Assembly (NCBI GenBank): GCA_946811695.1
Contig: OX328124.1
Location: 91,848,176 to 91,912,175 of the forward strand
Direction of reading: 5' to 3'
DNA: 64,000 nucleotides
Source of the DNA: Gonocerus acuteangulatus
Taxonomy: Eukaryota; Arthropoda; Insecta; Hemiptera; Coreidae
This document shows, piece by piece, positions 34,330 to 45,093 of the stretch (position 1 is its first letter; every line of letters begins with the position of its first letter). The notes below the pieces were generated by a model that was not told the origin of the DNA, searched no databases, and saw only the letters and a list, made by a program, of their open reading frames with translations. Position numbers and translations under genes: made by a program.

Positions 34330-35500
34330 AAAACGGATTATGTCTAGTTTAACTCAAGGGAAGGCAAAGGGGAATAGTGGTCAATAGTGCCCAAAGCTAA
34401 GGTTAAACACAATTTAGCTACCCTTGCATGAACCAAAATATCAAACCTTTCCCTAGACTGAAACGAGACATGGTCAATTTTTATAGCTGTGTTTGATGAC
34501 CCCTTGGGTAGTAACACACACACACACAAAAAAAAAAACAAGAAAAAAAAACCTTTTACGTATTTTGGTGTTCCTTAAAATGCGAATTTTCAAATTGCAG
34601 AACCATATAACCCGCGCTTGCGAAATTAAACTTTTCCGTTAATCTGATCTAATTAATCACATTCTATATATTCCTGAAGATACAAAAATTTAATTTAACA
34701 TAGGTATAATGTAACTGAAAACGACTAGCAAAAGATAGTTGACAACGATTACACGATACGTAGCTGAGGCATAAAACATGATTAATCTCATGCAATACAT
34801 ATAACCCATCCCCCCATCGTGAAAATAAGCCATCCAGAATAATTATAATGCAATACTAACGAAAGGTCCTGTAAATCCTTCGCATGATGACATTTGCTGG
34901 ACATATGCGCATACAATTCTACCGGACAGAGAACACCAAGGCCTGGAGAGAGCAGATATGCCTTTCCAATATATAATCCACCTCCACTCAGGAGCCTTTA
35001 TGCCCGACCCATTGTCCTTATCGGCATCTACAGCCGCGCTTATGCGCTATTCTCCATCCTCTATTCAATCCAATCACAGTCCTGCTTTTTACAGATAGCT
35101 CATCAGAAAAGGAGGATCACTGGCAAGAGCTTAGGTTTTATAAGGGTGTATCACATGACACACTTGGTAGCTTTGTATGTAAATATTGTATCTGGTCTTG
35201 GCAACTATGAATGTGTGCATATAAGCAGCATTAAAATAAAAAATAAACTGAACTAAAGCAATTTATATGTACTCACCCCGCACGTATCTCCCTACACACA
35301 AACATACGCACTCAAATATATTTATATAAATACGAGCGGCGTAAGCTTAGTGATCATTGGCGACTCTAGACGCCGTGCCTAGGGGTGTAGAATCACATTT
35401 GTATAACGAGGCGCCTGGAGAACTAAGAAATTATAACAATTAATTTGCGTAAACAATTTTTTTTTTTTTTCAAATCGAAAAATATTATGAATTTTCATTC
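34330..35500. other. Intergenic DNA, no gene recognised
   Basis: A 120-codon frame at 34894-35256 has no recognisable domain and lacks an obvious promoter or splice context. Otherwise AT-rich. Confidence 0.4.
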
Positions 35501-35509
35501 TGGGGAGGG

Positions 35510-35813
35510 GGCTAGGCCAATGTCAGTGATAGAGCGCTGGTCTAATATGCTGGAGGACCTAAGTTAAAATCCCGAGCGCACTAAAGATTTTTATCTTCTA
35601 GTGTCTTCGTTCATGGGCTGGATACGGCCTCCCAGACCATCCCTACGCTCTCTTAGCCTCTATTTAATTTATTAAAGGGTACCAGCAAAGGGAAAAAATC
35701 AGGTGACCAAAGCATAGTACTGACTTTACCATCTCCCTAGTAGTGCCGTATGGTCTACAATCAGATACCTTTACAGCATCTGCCGCTATGGACTCTTGTA
35801 GCCTGCTATGGAA

Positions 35814-35815
<2 letters not shown>
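35510..35815 (+). mobile_element. tRNA-derived SINE, family B, copy 1
   Basis: The head resembles a tRNA: GTCAGTGATAGAGCGCTGGT (A box region), then GGAGGACCTAAGTTAAAATC as a worn B box. The body (TTCTAGTGTCTTCGTTCATG, then CCCTACGC, TTTAATTTATTAAAGGGTA and CAAAGGGAAAAA) matches the minus-strand element at 57967-58228. It runs toward GTGCCGTATGG and ends before the TA array at 35819. Confidence 0.75.

Positions 35816-35818
<3 letters not shown>

Positions 35819-35867
<49 letters not shown>
35819..35867. repeat. (TA)n microsatellite
   Basis: Pure TA array directly after the SINE; it may have grown from the SINE's tail. Confidence 0.9.
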
Positions 35868-35869
<2 letters not shown>

Positions 35870-37093
35870 CAAAAATTAATTAGCTAAAACGAAAGGTTAC
35901 TGATTTCGTTACCTATAGTTTTTAAATGACGAAGAGAAAAAAAAATACAAATATTTTGGGTCATCCTAAAGAAGAAATATATATATATATATACACACAC
36001 ACAAACGCAAACATTTACAGAGATACTCAAATACATTAAATAGAAAATGTATGACTTGCACTACAGTTCAGCAATCTATTCAGTCATAAAAGCATATTAT
36101 ATAATGGCTAAAGAATATTATAATGGCGGGCAAAGTATGTCTTTATTACTAAGAACGGCAGAAACTTGTTGACTCTTGCAGTTGCTTTGCTTTGTTTAAA
36201 AACAACAGAAAGTTCAAGGTCCTACGAGCAGCAAAGAACATGCAGTATTACCTCTTCAAATGAGATAGTTTCCACAAGTACAAACATTTAATTTTCTTAT
36301 AAACTATAACAACAATTAAACTCTCCGTCAGGATGAGCCACAAGACACTTACTAATAATTCCATTCCGAACCCTCCCGCCCAGAAAATACCCAACAATTA
36401 ACACCAAAACAGAACAGACCTTAGTGAAACTGTTAGTTCCCAGAAGACGAATCGATTGTAAACTGGTCCAATTTTCCCCTGAGAAGGTAAAACGGAACGG
36501 ATTAGCCCATTGTCGACTAGGGATACCTGGGTGCTGTAGGCATTGTACCTGTGACCTGGATTGGTAGAACTACCTGCCTGGAACATGAGAAGCAGAATGC
36601 TTCATCAGGCAATCTTCCGACTCATTGCTCCCTCTCACCAACCAAACTCAAATGCTGTAATCCGAAAATACAACATATTGTACTAATAACAATCTTATTC
36701 GGCATTAATTGTTTCTAAATCAGTTATTTAGGGTTGATCGGTCCACTGCCTCGTCAAAAAATATGCCCAAAAACTAAAGAAAACGATCCTAGAGATTTTC
36801 GCGGATAGTTTTCAATTTTGACCGAAACGGCAGTGATTCGTAAAGGCTTAGACTTCGCCGTCTGCTGTAAAGTTTGCTTGTCTTAACGCCTTGGGTTATT
36901 TTGAAACAGCTTCAAAGTTTCAGTACCAATATCCTAAGAGATTAGAGTCCAGTTCTGCTGCTGTCTGTCCAAGCGCCTTAACCATGGCCAAGTCAAGTAA
37001 TCTAAGAGCGAAAAGGTAGCAATAACGTCCTGTGTAATTAAGAGTGTTTTAGAAGAAATTCTTTATAATTAAAAAAAAAAAATAACAAAGTTT

Positions 37094-37125
37094 GCTGCCC
37101 AAATATATTGGGTTGCTAAACACAC
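37094..37125 (+). repeat. Dispersed short repeat, copy 2
   Basis: GCTGCCCAAATATATTGGGT followed by TGCTAAACACAC; see the copy at 1160-1192. Again preceded by an A-rich run. Confidence 0.45.
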
Positions 37126-37409
37126 TGCATCCTTATGGAGCTTGTAAAAATTCATTTCAATTGGTTGGAGGATTTTTTGTATTAATTAGGAGGTTAGCGA
37201 GAAAATATATTTTGACGATGAATTTCATAACAAATAAACTTTAATACAATTTACATAAATTAGATAATCAAGACAGGAGAAAATATCATCAGAAAATATA
37301 ATTATTGCAATTAACTTCAAAATCGAAGAAATTCAACGAGTTTAATTCATTCGTTGATATTGATTTATTTTCTCTGTTTTGTTTCAAATTGTTTCTTCTC
37401 TTCCATTTT

Positions 37410-37563
37410 ATTTATTTATTTAAATTTTAACGTCCATTTATTATTAACTACGAATTTTAGGACGGCTTATCTATAGGTTACCACCCTTTTCAAGCCAGGA
37501 TAGGGGTGATGCCTTTTCTTATTTCGAAAAAGGCTCAGGCCTTAACCCTCACGGCCACCGGGT
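37410..37563 (-). mobile_element. tRNA-like SINE, minus strand
   Basis: On the minus strand it starts ACCCGGTGGCCGTGAGGGTT (A-box-like). A middle block, AAAAGGGTGGTAACCTATAG, closely matches AAAAGGGCGGTAACCTGTAG in the 5S-headed element at 41620-41805. It ends in ACGTTAAAATTTAAATAAAT-type repeats. A related tail fragment (AAATTTTAATGTCCATTA on the plus strand) is at about 62939-62956. The start is uncertain. Confidence 0.6.
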
Positions 37564-37772
37564 CTCTTTTTCCACCGGGTCTTTTTATTTTAATTTAATA
37601 TAGGAAATTCTTTTACTTTGTTTCCAATACACTTTAAAGTTCTTCCACATATCTCGATTTTGTTTCATTAGCTTTTTATTTATACTTTTAAATTATTTGT
37701 TTTTCTCTTTCAGTTTAATTTTTTTGTTTGAAGAAACACAGCACTATTAAAAGTGAAACGTAAACAAATATG

Positions 37773-37774
<2 letters not shown>

Positions 37775-37814
<40 letters not shown>
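37775..37814. repeat. (TA)n microsatellite
   Basis: Pure TA array in AT-rich DNA. Confidence 0.9.
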
Positions 37815-37817
<3 letters not shown>

Positions 37818-38159
37818 CAATTCGCTCCTTGTTTTAAAAAAAATAAAATAAAGCTAAATACTTTATTTTATTTTATTTTTTTATTTTGTAAGTTAGTTTA
37901 TTACCTAATTGATTAATTGCAGCTGGATTATATGTTTATAATTGTATTTAATAAATGACGTTAGTTGCGGATACTCATAAATAAATAAAAAATAAAGTCA
38001 GTAACGGTGCACATCGTCCAGTATAACACATATTTACAGACAATTGATATCTCTGGGAATACTTTAAATTTAACTCTACTGGAAAAAAATAGAAAGATGA
38101 TTTTTGTTGTCCATCTTTTTTATTTTAATTATTCTTCAACTGACCTTATTCTTAATCTT

Positions 38160-38914
38160 CTTATTTTCGTGGTAGGCGGAAGGTCAATTAATAAAAACTT
38201 CACTACAAAGTTTCACCAACTTTATTACCTCCCTACATGTTTCACACCTTTTTTGGTGCCTCTTCAGGGGGAAATGTTACATATATAAAACTTACAGCCT
38301 ATATCTGAGGAGGATAACCTTCCACCAGTACGGCCACGTCTAGACTAATCATGGTCTCAAAGAATCCAACATGGCGAAATATAATCAGCTGATCCATAAT
38401 CGATTTGTCATACATTTAAAATTTAAAATTAATTTCCAGAAGAAATATAGTCTTAAAATTAAAACCATCTTCCCACCCTCTAATTAAAGCATATTTTTAC
38501 TTTTTGTCAAATAAATTAATAAAAATCGTATTCAAATATAGTATTTCAGTTTTTTTATTTACCACTTTCTTTCTATTTTTTATGATATGGATATTTTCCT
38601 TAATTGTTCTTTCTAGAAAGAAATAGAATGAAAAGATTTTAAAAAATGAAAAAATTTAATTTTAAATTTTAAATGTATGACAAATCGATTATGGATCAGC
38701 TGATTATATTTCGCCATGTTGGATTCTTTCAGGCCATGATCAGTCTAGACGTGGCCGTACTGGTGGAAGGTTATCCTCCTCAGATATAGGCTGTAAGTTT
38801 TATATGTGTAAGAGGCACCAAAAAAGGTGTGAAACATGTAGGGAGGTAATAAAGTTGGTGAAACTTTGTGGTGAAGTTTTTATTATTTGACCTTCCGCCT
38901 ACCACGAAAATAAG
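38160..38914. mobile_element. Foldback element, about 755 bp
   Basis: Arms of roughly 300 bp (about 38160-38470 and 38600-38914) are near-perfect inverted copies. The left starts CTTATTTTCGTGGTAGGCGG and the right ends with its complement. Inside each arm are blocks such as CCAGTACGGCCACGTCTAGA and AATCCAACATGGCGAAATAT and their mirrors. The right arm lacks a few bases, for instance in the CTCTTCAGGGGGAAATG part. The spacer is AT-rich with no coding frame; the 93-codon frame at 38007-38288 crosses the arm boundary and is not a gene. Confidence 0.85.
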
Positions 38915-39582
38915 TTTTTTATTTTATTTATTTATTTATGTAGATTTTAACAACAAAGTTGCTCCACAGCACTACAAAGTATAGATAATTATTCAAAATT
39001 AGACAAAAAAGTTTGACTTTATTATTATGTATATCAAGAAATTACGGAAAGTATGTTATTTTTATTAACAAAGTTATCAAATAAATAGATACATTTAAGA
39101 AAATAAAGAAGACATAGAAATTAAATTTATAAAAATAAATGTGCAATATTGGAAAGATCTTAATTGTTTTAATAAAATTATTCTTAAAAATTGAATAATT
39201 ATATTTAATTACCATATTTTGTCCATCGTGGTACGAGTATTTTATGTATTTTGAACGGATTTCATTATGAAAATGAATACAACTTGTTATGTATAGCATA
39301 AGAGTGACTACCAAGAGATGGACAAGGGTGTATGTATTGCTCAAGGCTGGTGGGTCAGGTCAGGGGAAAACCAGCTGGTTAGACTTTTTTCCTAGTCTTC
39401 AAGGACGGCATATTCTCAGCCAACTAACATCCATTCCGTAGATTCACACACATTCGATAGGCAAACTGTTCACCAATCAAATAATCGGCTAATAAAATAA
39501 GAAAGATGCGCGGGAGCTGGGTTAAAAAATAATGTACTTCCTCTCTAATAATTTGGTTTCCCATGAAAAAAAAATCAAAAAA

Positions 39583-39905
39583 TGGTTGGGATTCGGCTAA
39601 GAGAAAACATCAGATTTCAATTCAAGCACGCTCTTTGACAGCCTTCTAGAGCTAAAATATTTATTCATAAAAACCTATGAACTTAAAAAATTGCTTCTTA
39701 ACCTATTGTCAGGATGAAACTTTTTCCTACTGTTGTGATAATTCTCTTTTATAATTATGTATATATAGTTTAGCTGAAATAGGCTTCCTAATAGCATGTC
39801 GAAACGTCCTAAATATAGATTGTCTGAAAATGTGACGTTTTTCTTAGCCGAATCCTAACCATTCCACACTTCCTATCACCACAACAGCTAAATATCTCCA
39901 TCTAA
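39583..39905. mobile_element. Foldback family with hammerhead-like arm, copy 2
   Basis: The left end GGTTGGGATTCGGCTAAGA is mirrored by TCTTAGCCGAATCCTAACC at about 39842-39861. The right flank continues CTATCACCACAACAGCTAAA, like the outer block of copies 1, 3 and 4. The right arm keeps TCGAAACGTCCTAAATATAG, the 3' side of the hammerhead-like core, but both cores are too worn to pair fully. Confidence 0.65.
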
Positions 39906-40481
39906 TTTTTCTATAATAGTTAGTTGTATCGATACTCTTATGTATCACACACATAAATAATTCAGAGAGAGGTAGAGGGAATGCGCGAGCGAGAGTAACA
40001 AAAGGGGGAGAGAGAGAGAGAAAGTTTTCAAACGGATATTTGATGATGACGAAACGAATATTTGTACATATCAATCACACATAAATTAGAATTAGGCATT
40101 CCATCTATCATATGCAAATAAAAGCAAACAATTCTAAAGGCCTTGTAACCAGCTCTGTCTAGACTTAACATATGTTTAGGAATTAATAAAACCATTTCAA
40201 ATAGAATTTTAACAGCTTCTCTACATTATTACAATCCAGCTATATAGGATAAGTGCGGTTTTATTTTAAATTAATTATGCCTTTCTAATGCGTGTACGTA
40301 ATCAAAATACGAGTAGTATCCAGAAAGGATGGCACACGCAATTCAAAATAAACTCCCATGATGGAGCGTCACTCAAACGTGGAAAACAGAAAGGCTACAT
40401 TCCTAAGGAATAAGCTGAAACGTATTAAATTATTACGCATTGCAATAAACATCTAACAACGGAATCTTTGGGAATGTTTAT

Positions 40482-40484
<3 letters not shown>

Positions 40485-40551
<67 letters not shown>
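40485..40551. repeat. (TA)n microsatellite
   Basis: TA array of more than 60 bp ending a few bases before the foldback element at 40564. Confidence 0.92.
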
Positions 40552-40555
<4 letters not shown>

Positions 40556-40563
40556 CTCGATTT

Positions 40564-41300
40564 GGTAAAAATGCAGTTTCACGCCCTCCAAACCGATTTC
40601 TTTCAAATTTTGCACAATAACGTATTTTGATGCACTAAACACGAATACGGTAAAAAAAAACGTCGGATTTAACTAGGAAAGACGTTATTAAGCACTTAAG
40701 TTCACTGTTATGCAGGTTATGAGAGCTAATGTAAACAACTAAATTTGTGACGACTTTAAGGCATAAATGACGACTTTAAGGCATACATGCTATGCGTTTC
40801 CGCTCGCTACGCTCGCTCAAGAAGATAACAAAACCCCAGTCAATCCAACTCGCTAAAATTAATAGAATATAATATTAAGCACTAAAGTTAGGAAGGTTAT
40901 AAAACTAGGCGTTATCAGCGTATTTGTAAACACGCGCATGCGCAGATATGTAACATTGGGAAACAGAGAACTCTCATTTGAAATGTTCAGAAACCATTTA
41001 TTCGAAAATATTGTTAATTTTAAGGGCATCCTCACCTGTCGCTTAAGGGCATACGTGCTATGCGTTTCCGCTCGCTACGCTCGCTCAAGAAAATAACAAA
41101 ACCCCCAGTCAATCCAACTCGCTATAATTAATAGCTCTCATAACCTGCATAAAATTGAACTTTAGTGCTTAATAACTTCTTTCCTAGTTAAATCCGACGG
41201 TATTTTTTTTTACCGTATTCGTGTTTAGTGCATCAAAATACGTTATTGTACAAAATTTGAAAGAAATCAGTTTGGAGGGCGTGAAACTGCATTTTTATCC
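40564..41300. mobile_element. Foldback DNA element, about 737 bp, with 7-8 bp target duplication
   Basis: Arms of about 190 bp start GGTAAAAATGCAGTTTCACG at the left and end with a near-complement at the right. CTCGATTT (40556-40563) before the element recurs as CTCGATTT (41300-41307) at its end; the shared C leaves 7 or 8 bp of duplication. The interior has a direct repeat of about 85 bp (40780-40865 and 41045-41130) with GCGTTTCCGCTCGCTACGCT. There is no transposase frame, so it is non-autonomous. The superfamily is unclear; 8-bp duplications occur in hAT, P and Merlin, and long arms in Mutator-like elements. Confidence 0.82.
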
Positions 41301-41619
41301 TCGATTTTCCCAAGAAGCGATAAAAGAAGAAAGACCCGCCGAATGAGTATTCAGAACATAAGTTTGTCTTTGGCACAGGTACTCAAGCATAGCAGGAACA
41401 CGAAGTAGGCCTAATATCGAACGCTCAACAATACCAGTATGGCGTCTTAATATCTTTAGGACCAATACTTAAGATTTATGAGTTTAGAACTTTAAGTAAA
41501 GTTAGTACTTAAAAATTATTGGATTAATGCTTACTAAATATGTGAAAAAACTCTCACGTACAAATTACTTATAACCAACTAATGTAACAGTATAAAAGTT
41601 AAAGGGATTTGAGCCATAT

Positions 41620-41805
41620 ATTTTACTTTTTTTACGGTGTTTCAACAACTGGGCTATTAGCGCCGGGATTTCTACAGGTTACCGCCCTTTTATAATGCCG
41701 ACAGCACGTGGACAGTCACCCATTAAGGTACTGGCCACGCCCGACGTTGCTTAACTTCGGTGATCATCGGGAACCGGTGTATTCAGCGTGGTTATAGCCG
41801 TCAGC
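41620..41805 (-). mobile_element. 5S-rRNA-derived SINE (SINE3-like)
   Basis: Read on the minus strand from 41805, the first 109 bases track eukaryotic 5S rRNA: ACCACGCTGAATACACCGGT, then GATCACCGAAGTTAAGCAAC, GTCGGGCGTGG, AGTACCTTAATGGGTGACT and CGTGCTGTCGGC. About 12 bases near the 3' side of 5S are missing. The internal polymerase III A box (GAAGTTAAGCAACG) is kept; the C box is worn. Immediately after, TATAAAAGGGCGGTAACCTG leads to GGCGCTAATAGCCC and ACACCGTA with an A-rich tail, shared with tRNA-headed SINEs here. A plain 5S pseudogene would not carry that tail. Confidence 0.8.
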
Positions 41806-41829
41806 ATCTGCTTAATAGTTATAAAGCAT

Positions 41830-43300
41830 AGAGCAATAAACAGCAAGCTATAAAATTAAAAAATAATAATAATGTATTGACATTAACGCAGGATTCCAAC
41901 TTTGAGTGAATTGGTGGTAATAAGGCAGCGAACTAAGACTTCTCATAGTCCATATTCAAGCAGTATTAATGAAAATATGCACCCCATGCAATAAAACGCG
42001 GAATTAATGAAACTTAAAATCCAGGCAATAGAACAAACAAAGAGTTCTTGTTGGTTAGCAGTCAATATGTTAAGTTAATGTGGGAAAAAAGGCATTAAAA
42101 AGAAATATACATTATGAAAAAGTGAATGAAATTCTTTGATCCTAAAAGAGTAAGATTTTACCTTTACCCTTACCAACGTTAACAACTTACTTAAGTAATC
42201 TGATATTACAAACCAGACTTAATACTACCTCAGCAGTGGCTTGATAACGTACTTACGTCGAAAGTGATGCAAGTGACGACGGTCTCAACCAAAAGGTATG
42301 ACAAAATTTGTCTCTTTGTTTTTGAGGTTCGCATCTTAGGTAAGTAACATGTAAACGCACGTAAAAACTCAACTAGTCGGCCGAATAAAATTGTAAAAGA
42401 CCTAAAACGAACGACCCACGGAAACAACGTCATCTTGGCCCATTCCCAAATAGTGCTTATCCCTGATCTGATTTGGAAAGAAACTTCTAATATTCATCTC
42501 TGGTATTATTTATAATAGCAATTCTATTAAATTTTACCTTTAATGGGAATTTATACCAATTAAGTCTTCTAAAAATTGTTCCTAGCTTTCATTCATATAT
42601 AAAGAAAATAGTTTGCTACGATATTAAGTCATTAAATTACACGAAGTATAAACACAACACACAATAGTATATTGTGCTATAACTTTATTAGGTCTAAGTC
42701 GAGGGTTTTTTTGTGGGTAATTTTCTCTAATATTTTTTCTGTGAATGGTTACATTGTGTACGTTTTGGTAAATATTTAACCATTTCAGTGAGAGAACAGC
42801 GTTAAAATAAGAAATATGTATCTATCTATCTAGAGAGAATTCTTCTTTCTTTCCAACCTTCGGAGAATAAGTAGGAGGTTGAGCAGAAAAATAACCAGCA
42901 ATTAGAATGATTTTGGATGGAAGGAAAATAATCCAATCTGGTAGATTGGTAGTGGTTTGGATGTTAATGGAGAGACCTCGCGGTAATTTCCTTCCAGTCT
43001 CTCGGCTAGAAAGAGAGTAAATAAGAAGGTGGGATAAGATGGAGGAAAACAGTGGCCTTTGAAATGCGTCACGAGGATCGATTCCGCTTCTCCATTAAGC
43101 AATTCAATTTCACGCTCATCGTTAGGATTAGGGCTCCTGTCCTACCGATGCCCTTCGAGGACAGAAATACCTCAGTCGGGGAGGAGCTGACTCGGCAAAT
43201 AGATTGGACTTTTATCTTCACCATATATCTATACATAACTTGTGGGCGAAAGTCAAAACAATAAATTATTTTTCTTCAAGAAAATGAAGCAAGAGTGTTA
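41830..43300. other. Intergenic DNA, no gene recognised
   Basis: Short frames only (up to 70 codons); nothing recognisable. Confidence 0.45.
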
Positions 43301-43307
43301 CTGTCAA

Positions 43308-43497
43308 GCGATTTATTGTCAAAAGTAAAGTAACTATACATTTTTCATCAACATGTAAACATGACCTCTAATGCTGAAAAATGAAAAAAAATAAAACATA
43401 GAATGAAAAAGTTATTTAAATTATTCTTAGCAGAGCACTAATCAAATCAATAAACAATACCTTATTGAAAAAAGAAAATCGCTTGACAATAAATCGC
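43308..43497. repeat. Short inverted repeat, about 190 bp apart
   Basis: GCGATTTATTGTCAA at 43308-43322 is mirrored exactly at 43483-43497. Each end also has a nearby GTCAAGCGA or TCGCTTGAC. It may be a small MITE; the target duplication is not clear. Confidence 0.45.
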
Positions 43498-43754
43498 AAT
43501 TTTTTCAATGAATATTGAAAAAAAAATATTGGCACCAGCAAACACATCTTCTATTATAGACCTGGCACCCGGTCACCAATTGCGGGCCACTAAGGTAGAA
43601 GTGGCACGGGGGACTCAACTTGACCTGGGCTAGGTCCGCCTCCCGCTGGCCGTCGGGCTTTGTTTTTGCATTCGATGTTACCAACCGGAGACAACTATTT
43701 TTTTTTTTTTTTTTTTTTTTTTTTCTTTAATTATATTATAAACAGCTGTTGACT

Positions 43755-45093
43755 ATGTCTTCAATAGAGGAACAGAATATGACAGTAATAGAATCAACCT
43801 CAGCCCAAGATGTCGAAAACGTCGCCACAGGAAGACGTAAAAGATTACGCAAGAGAGCCAGTGACGTACTAACACCACCCAAGATAAAACAAAAAAAGTC
43901 GACTCTACCTCAAAATAGCCCCTCAACTCACTCCCGACACAGCAGATAATAATCAAGCGTGCCAGGATTCGTCACAAAATCCCTTGAAACCCCCTAATAT
44001 TTACATCAGGAAGGTATCGGATTTTAAAAAATTTAGTAGCACCCTGAAAGATCTCGTTGGAGAAAATAATTTCGAATGCCGGGCAAGGTTCAATGACATC
44101 GTCATAAAGCCTACTGACAGTGACTCCTACAGAAGCATCATCCGACACCTGGAAAGCAAGGAAGCTGACTTTCACTGCTACCAGTTACCCGAGGACAAGT
44201 CCTATAGGGTGGTTATCCGCCACCTCCACCACTCAACTCCCCCCGAAGACATCATTAGTGAGCTCTCCAACAAAGGTTACTCTGTCAAACGAGCCCATAA
44301 CGTACGGCACCCAGTCACAAAGGCCCAATTGCCGCTCTTCTTCGTCGACCTGGAGAAAAACGAAAAAAGCAAGGAAATTTACCGCGAGCAATACCTACTA
44401 TATACAAAAATAAAAGTAGAAGAACCGCGACGCAGGGGCGACGTCATACAATGCCAAAACTGCCAAGAGTTCAATCATACCCGCACATATTGTCATCACA
44501 AATCAAAATGCGTCAAATGCGGCTCCGAACACCCCTCTAAGCACTGCCCCAAGCCAATCGAAGCCCCAGCGTGCTGCGCGAACTGCGGCGAGAATCACAC
44601 TGCCAGCTACAAAGGGTGTGAAGTATATAAAGCACTCAAAACAATCAGAATGCAACGGCAGAAAACCCAGCTCAGTCATCAAAAAGACGTCAAGAAAGCA
44701 TCTCCACCCAGCGGACCATCCCATTTCCCCAGCCTACAACCCGTTTCTGCAGCACAAGAATCGTCCCATCGTCGGCCGAACGTCACCTACTCCTCTCTGC
44801 TAACTACGCTCGAGAAAAAGAAGCCGCCTGTCCCTAAACCAGCTCAGAAACCACAAGAATTATCTTCCCTTCCTACCTCTTCAACTTTACCGTCCCAACC
44901 ACAAATCCTGCCTACCTTCCCAACTACTCCCACCCCATCTAAGCAAATCCCTCAGCATCAAGGACAAGATCCTATTATCCTTTTCTCCTCTTTCCTAAAC
45001 AAACTCGAAACCCTTCTTACTCCTCTAATTAACCTGATGACCACCCTCATAGCACACTTCCTTCCTAAACCCCAGAATGCAACACTTCCATAA
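43755..45093 (+). CDS. ORF1 RNA-binding protein, jockey-like, one frameshift
   Basis: This is the nucleic-acid chaperone that coats the LINE RNA. The ATG at 43755 opens a basic N terminus (GRRKRLRKRAS) that runs to a stop at 43949. The rest is open one frame on, from 43885 to 45093. One extra base within the overlap, perhaps in the CCCC near 43919-43922, would explain this. The second part contains a PRE_C2HC-type region followed by three knuckles: CQNCQEFNHTRTYC, CVKCGSEHPSKHC and CANCGENHTASYKGC. A proline-rich C-terminal segment follows. The stop overlaps the start of ORF2 by 17 bases. Confidence 0.85.

Noticed and set aside
33923..34352. Repetitive 105-141 codon frames on both strands
   Set aside because: They result from the 42-bp minisatellite, whose unit is a multiple of three without stops.
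34894..35256. 120-codon plus-strand frame
   Set aside because: No domain, no convincing start context, and its composition looks like chance in slightly GC-richer DNA.
41697..41805. Functional 5S rRNA gene
   Set aside because: About 12 bases are missing, the C box is degraded and a SINE tail follows directly.
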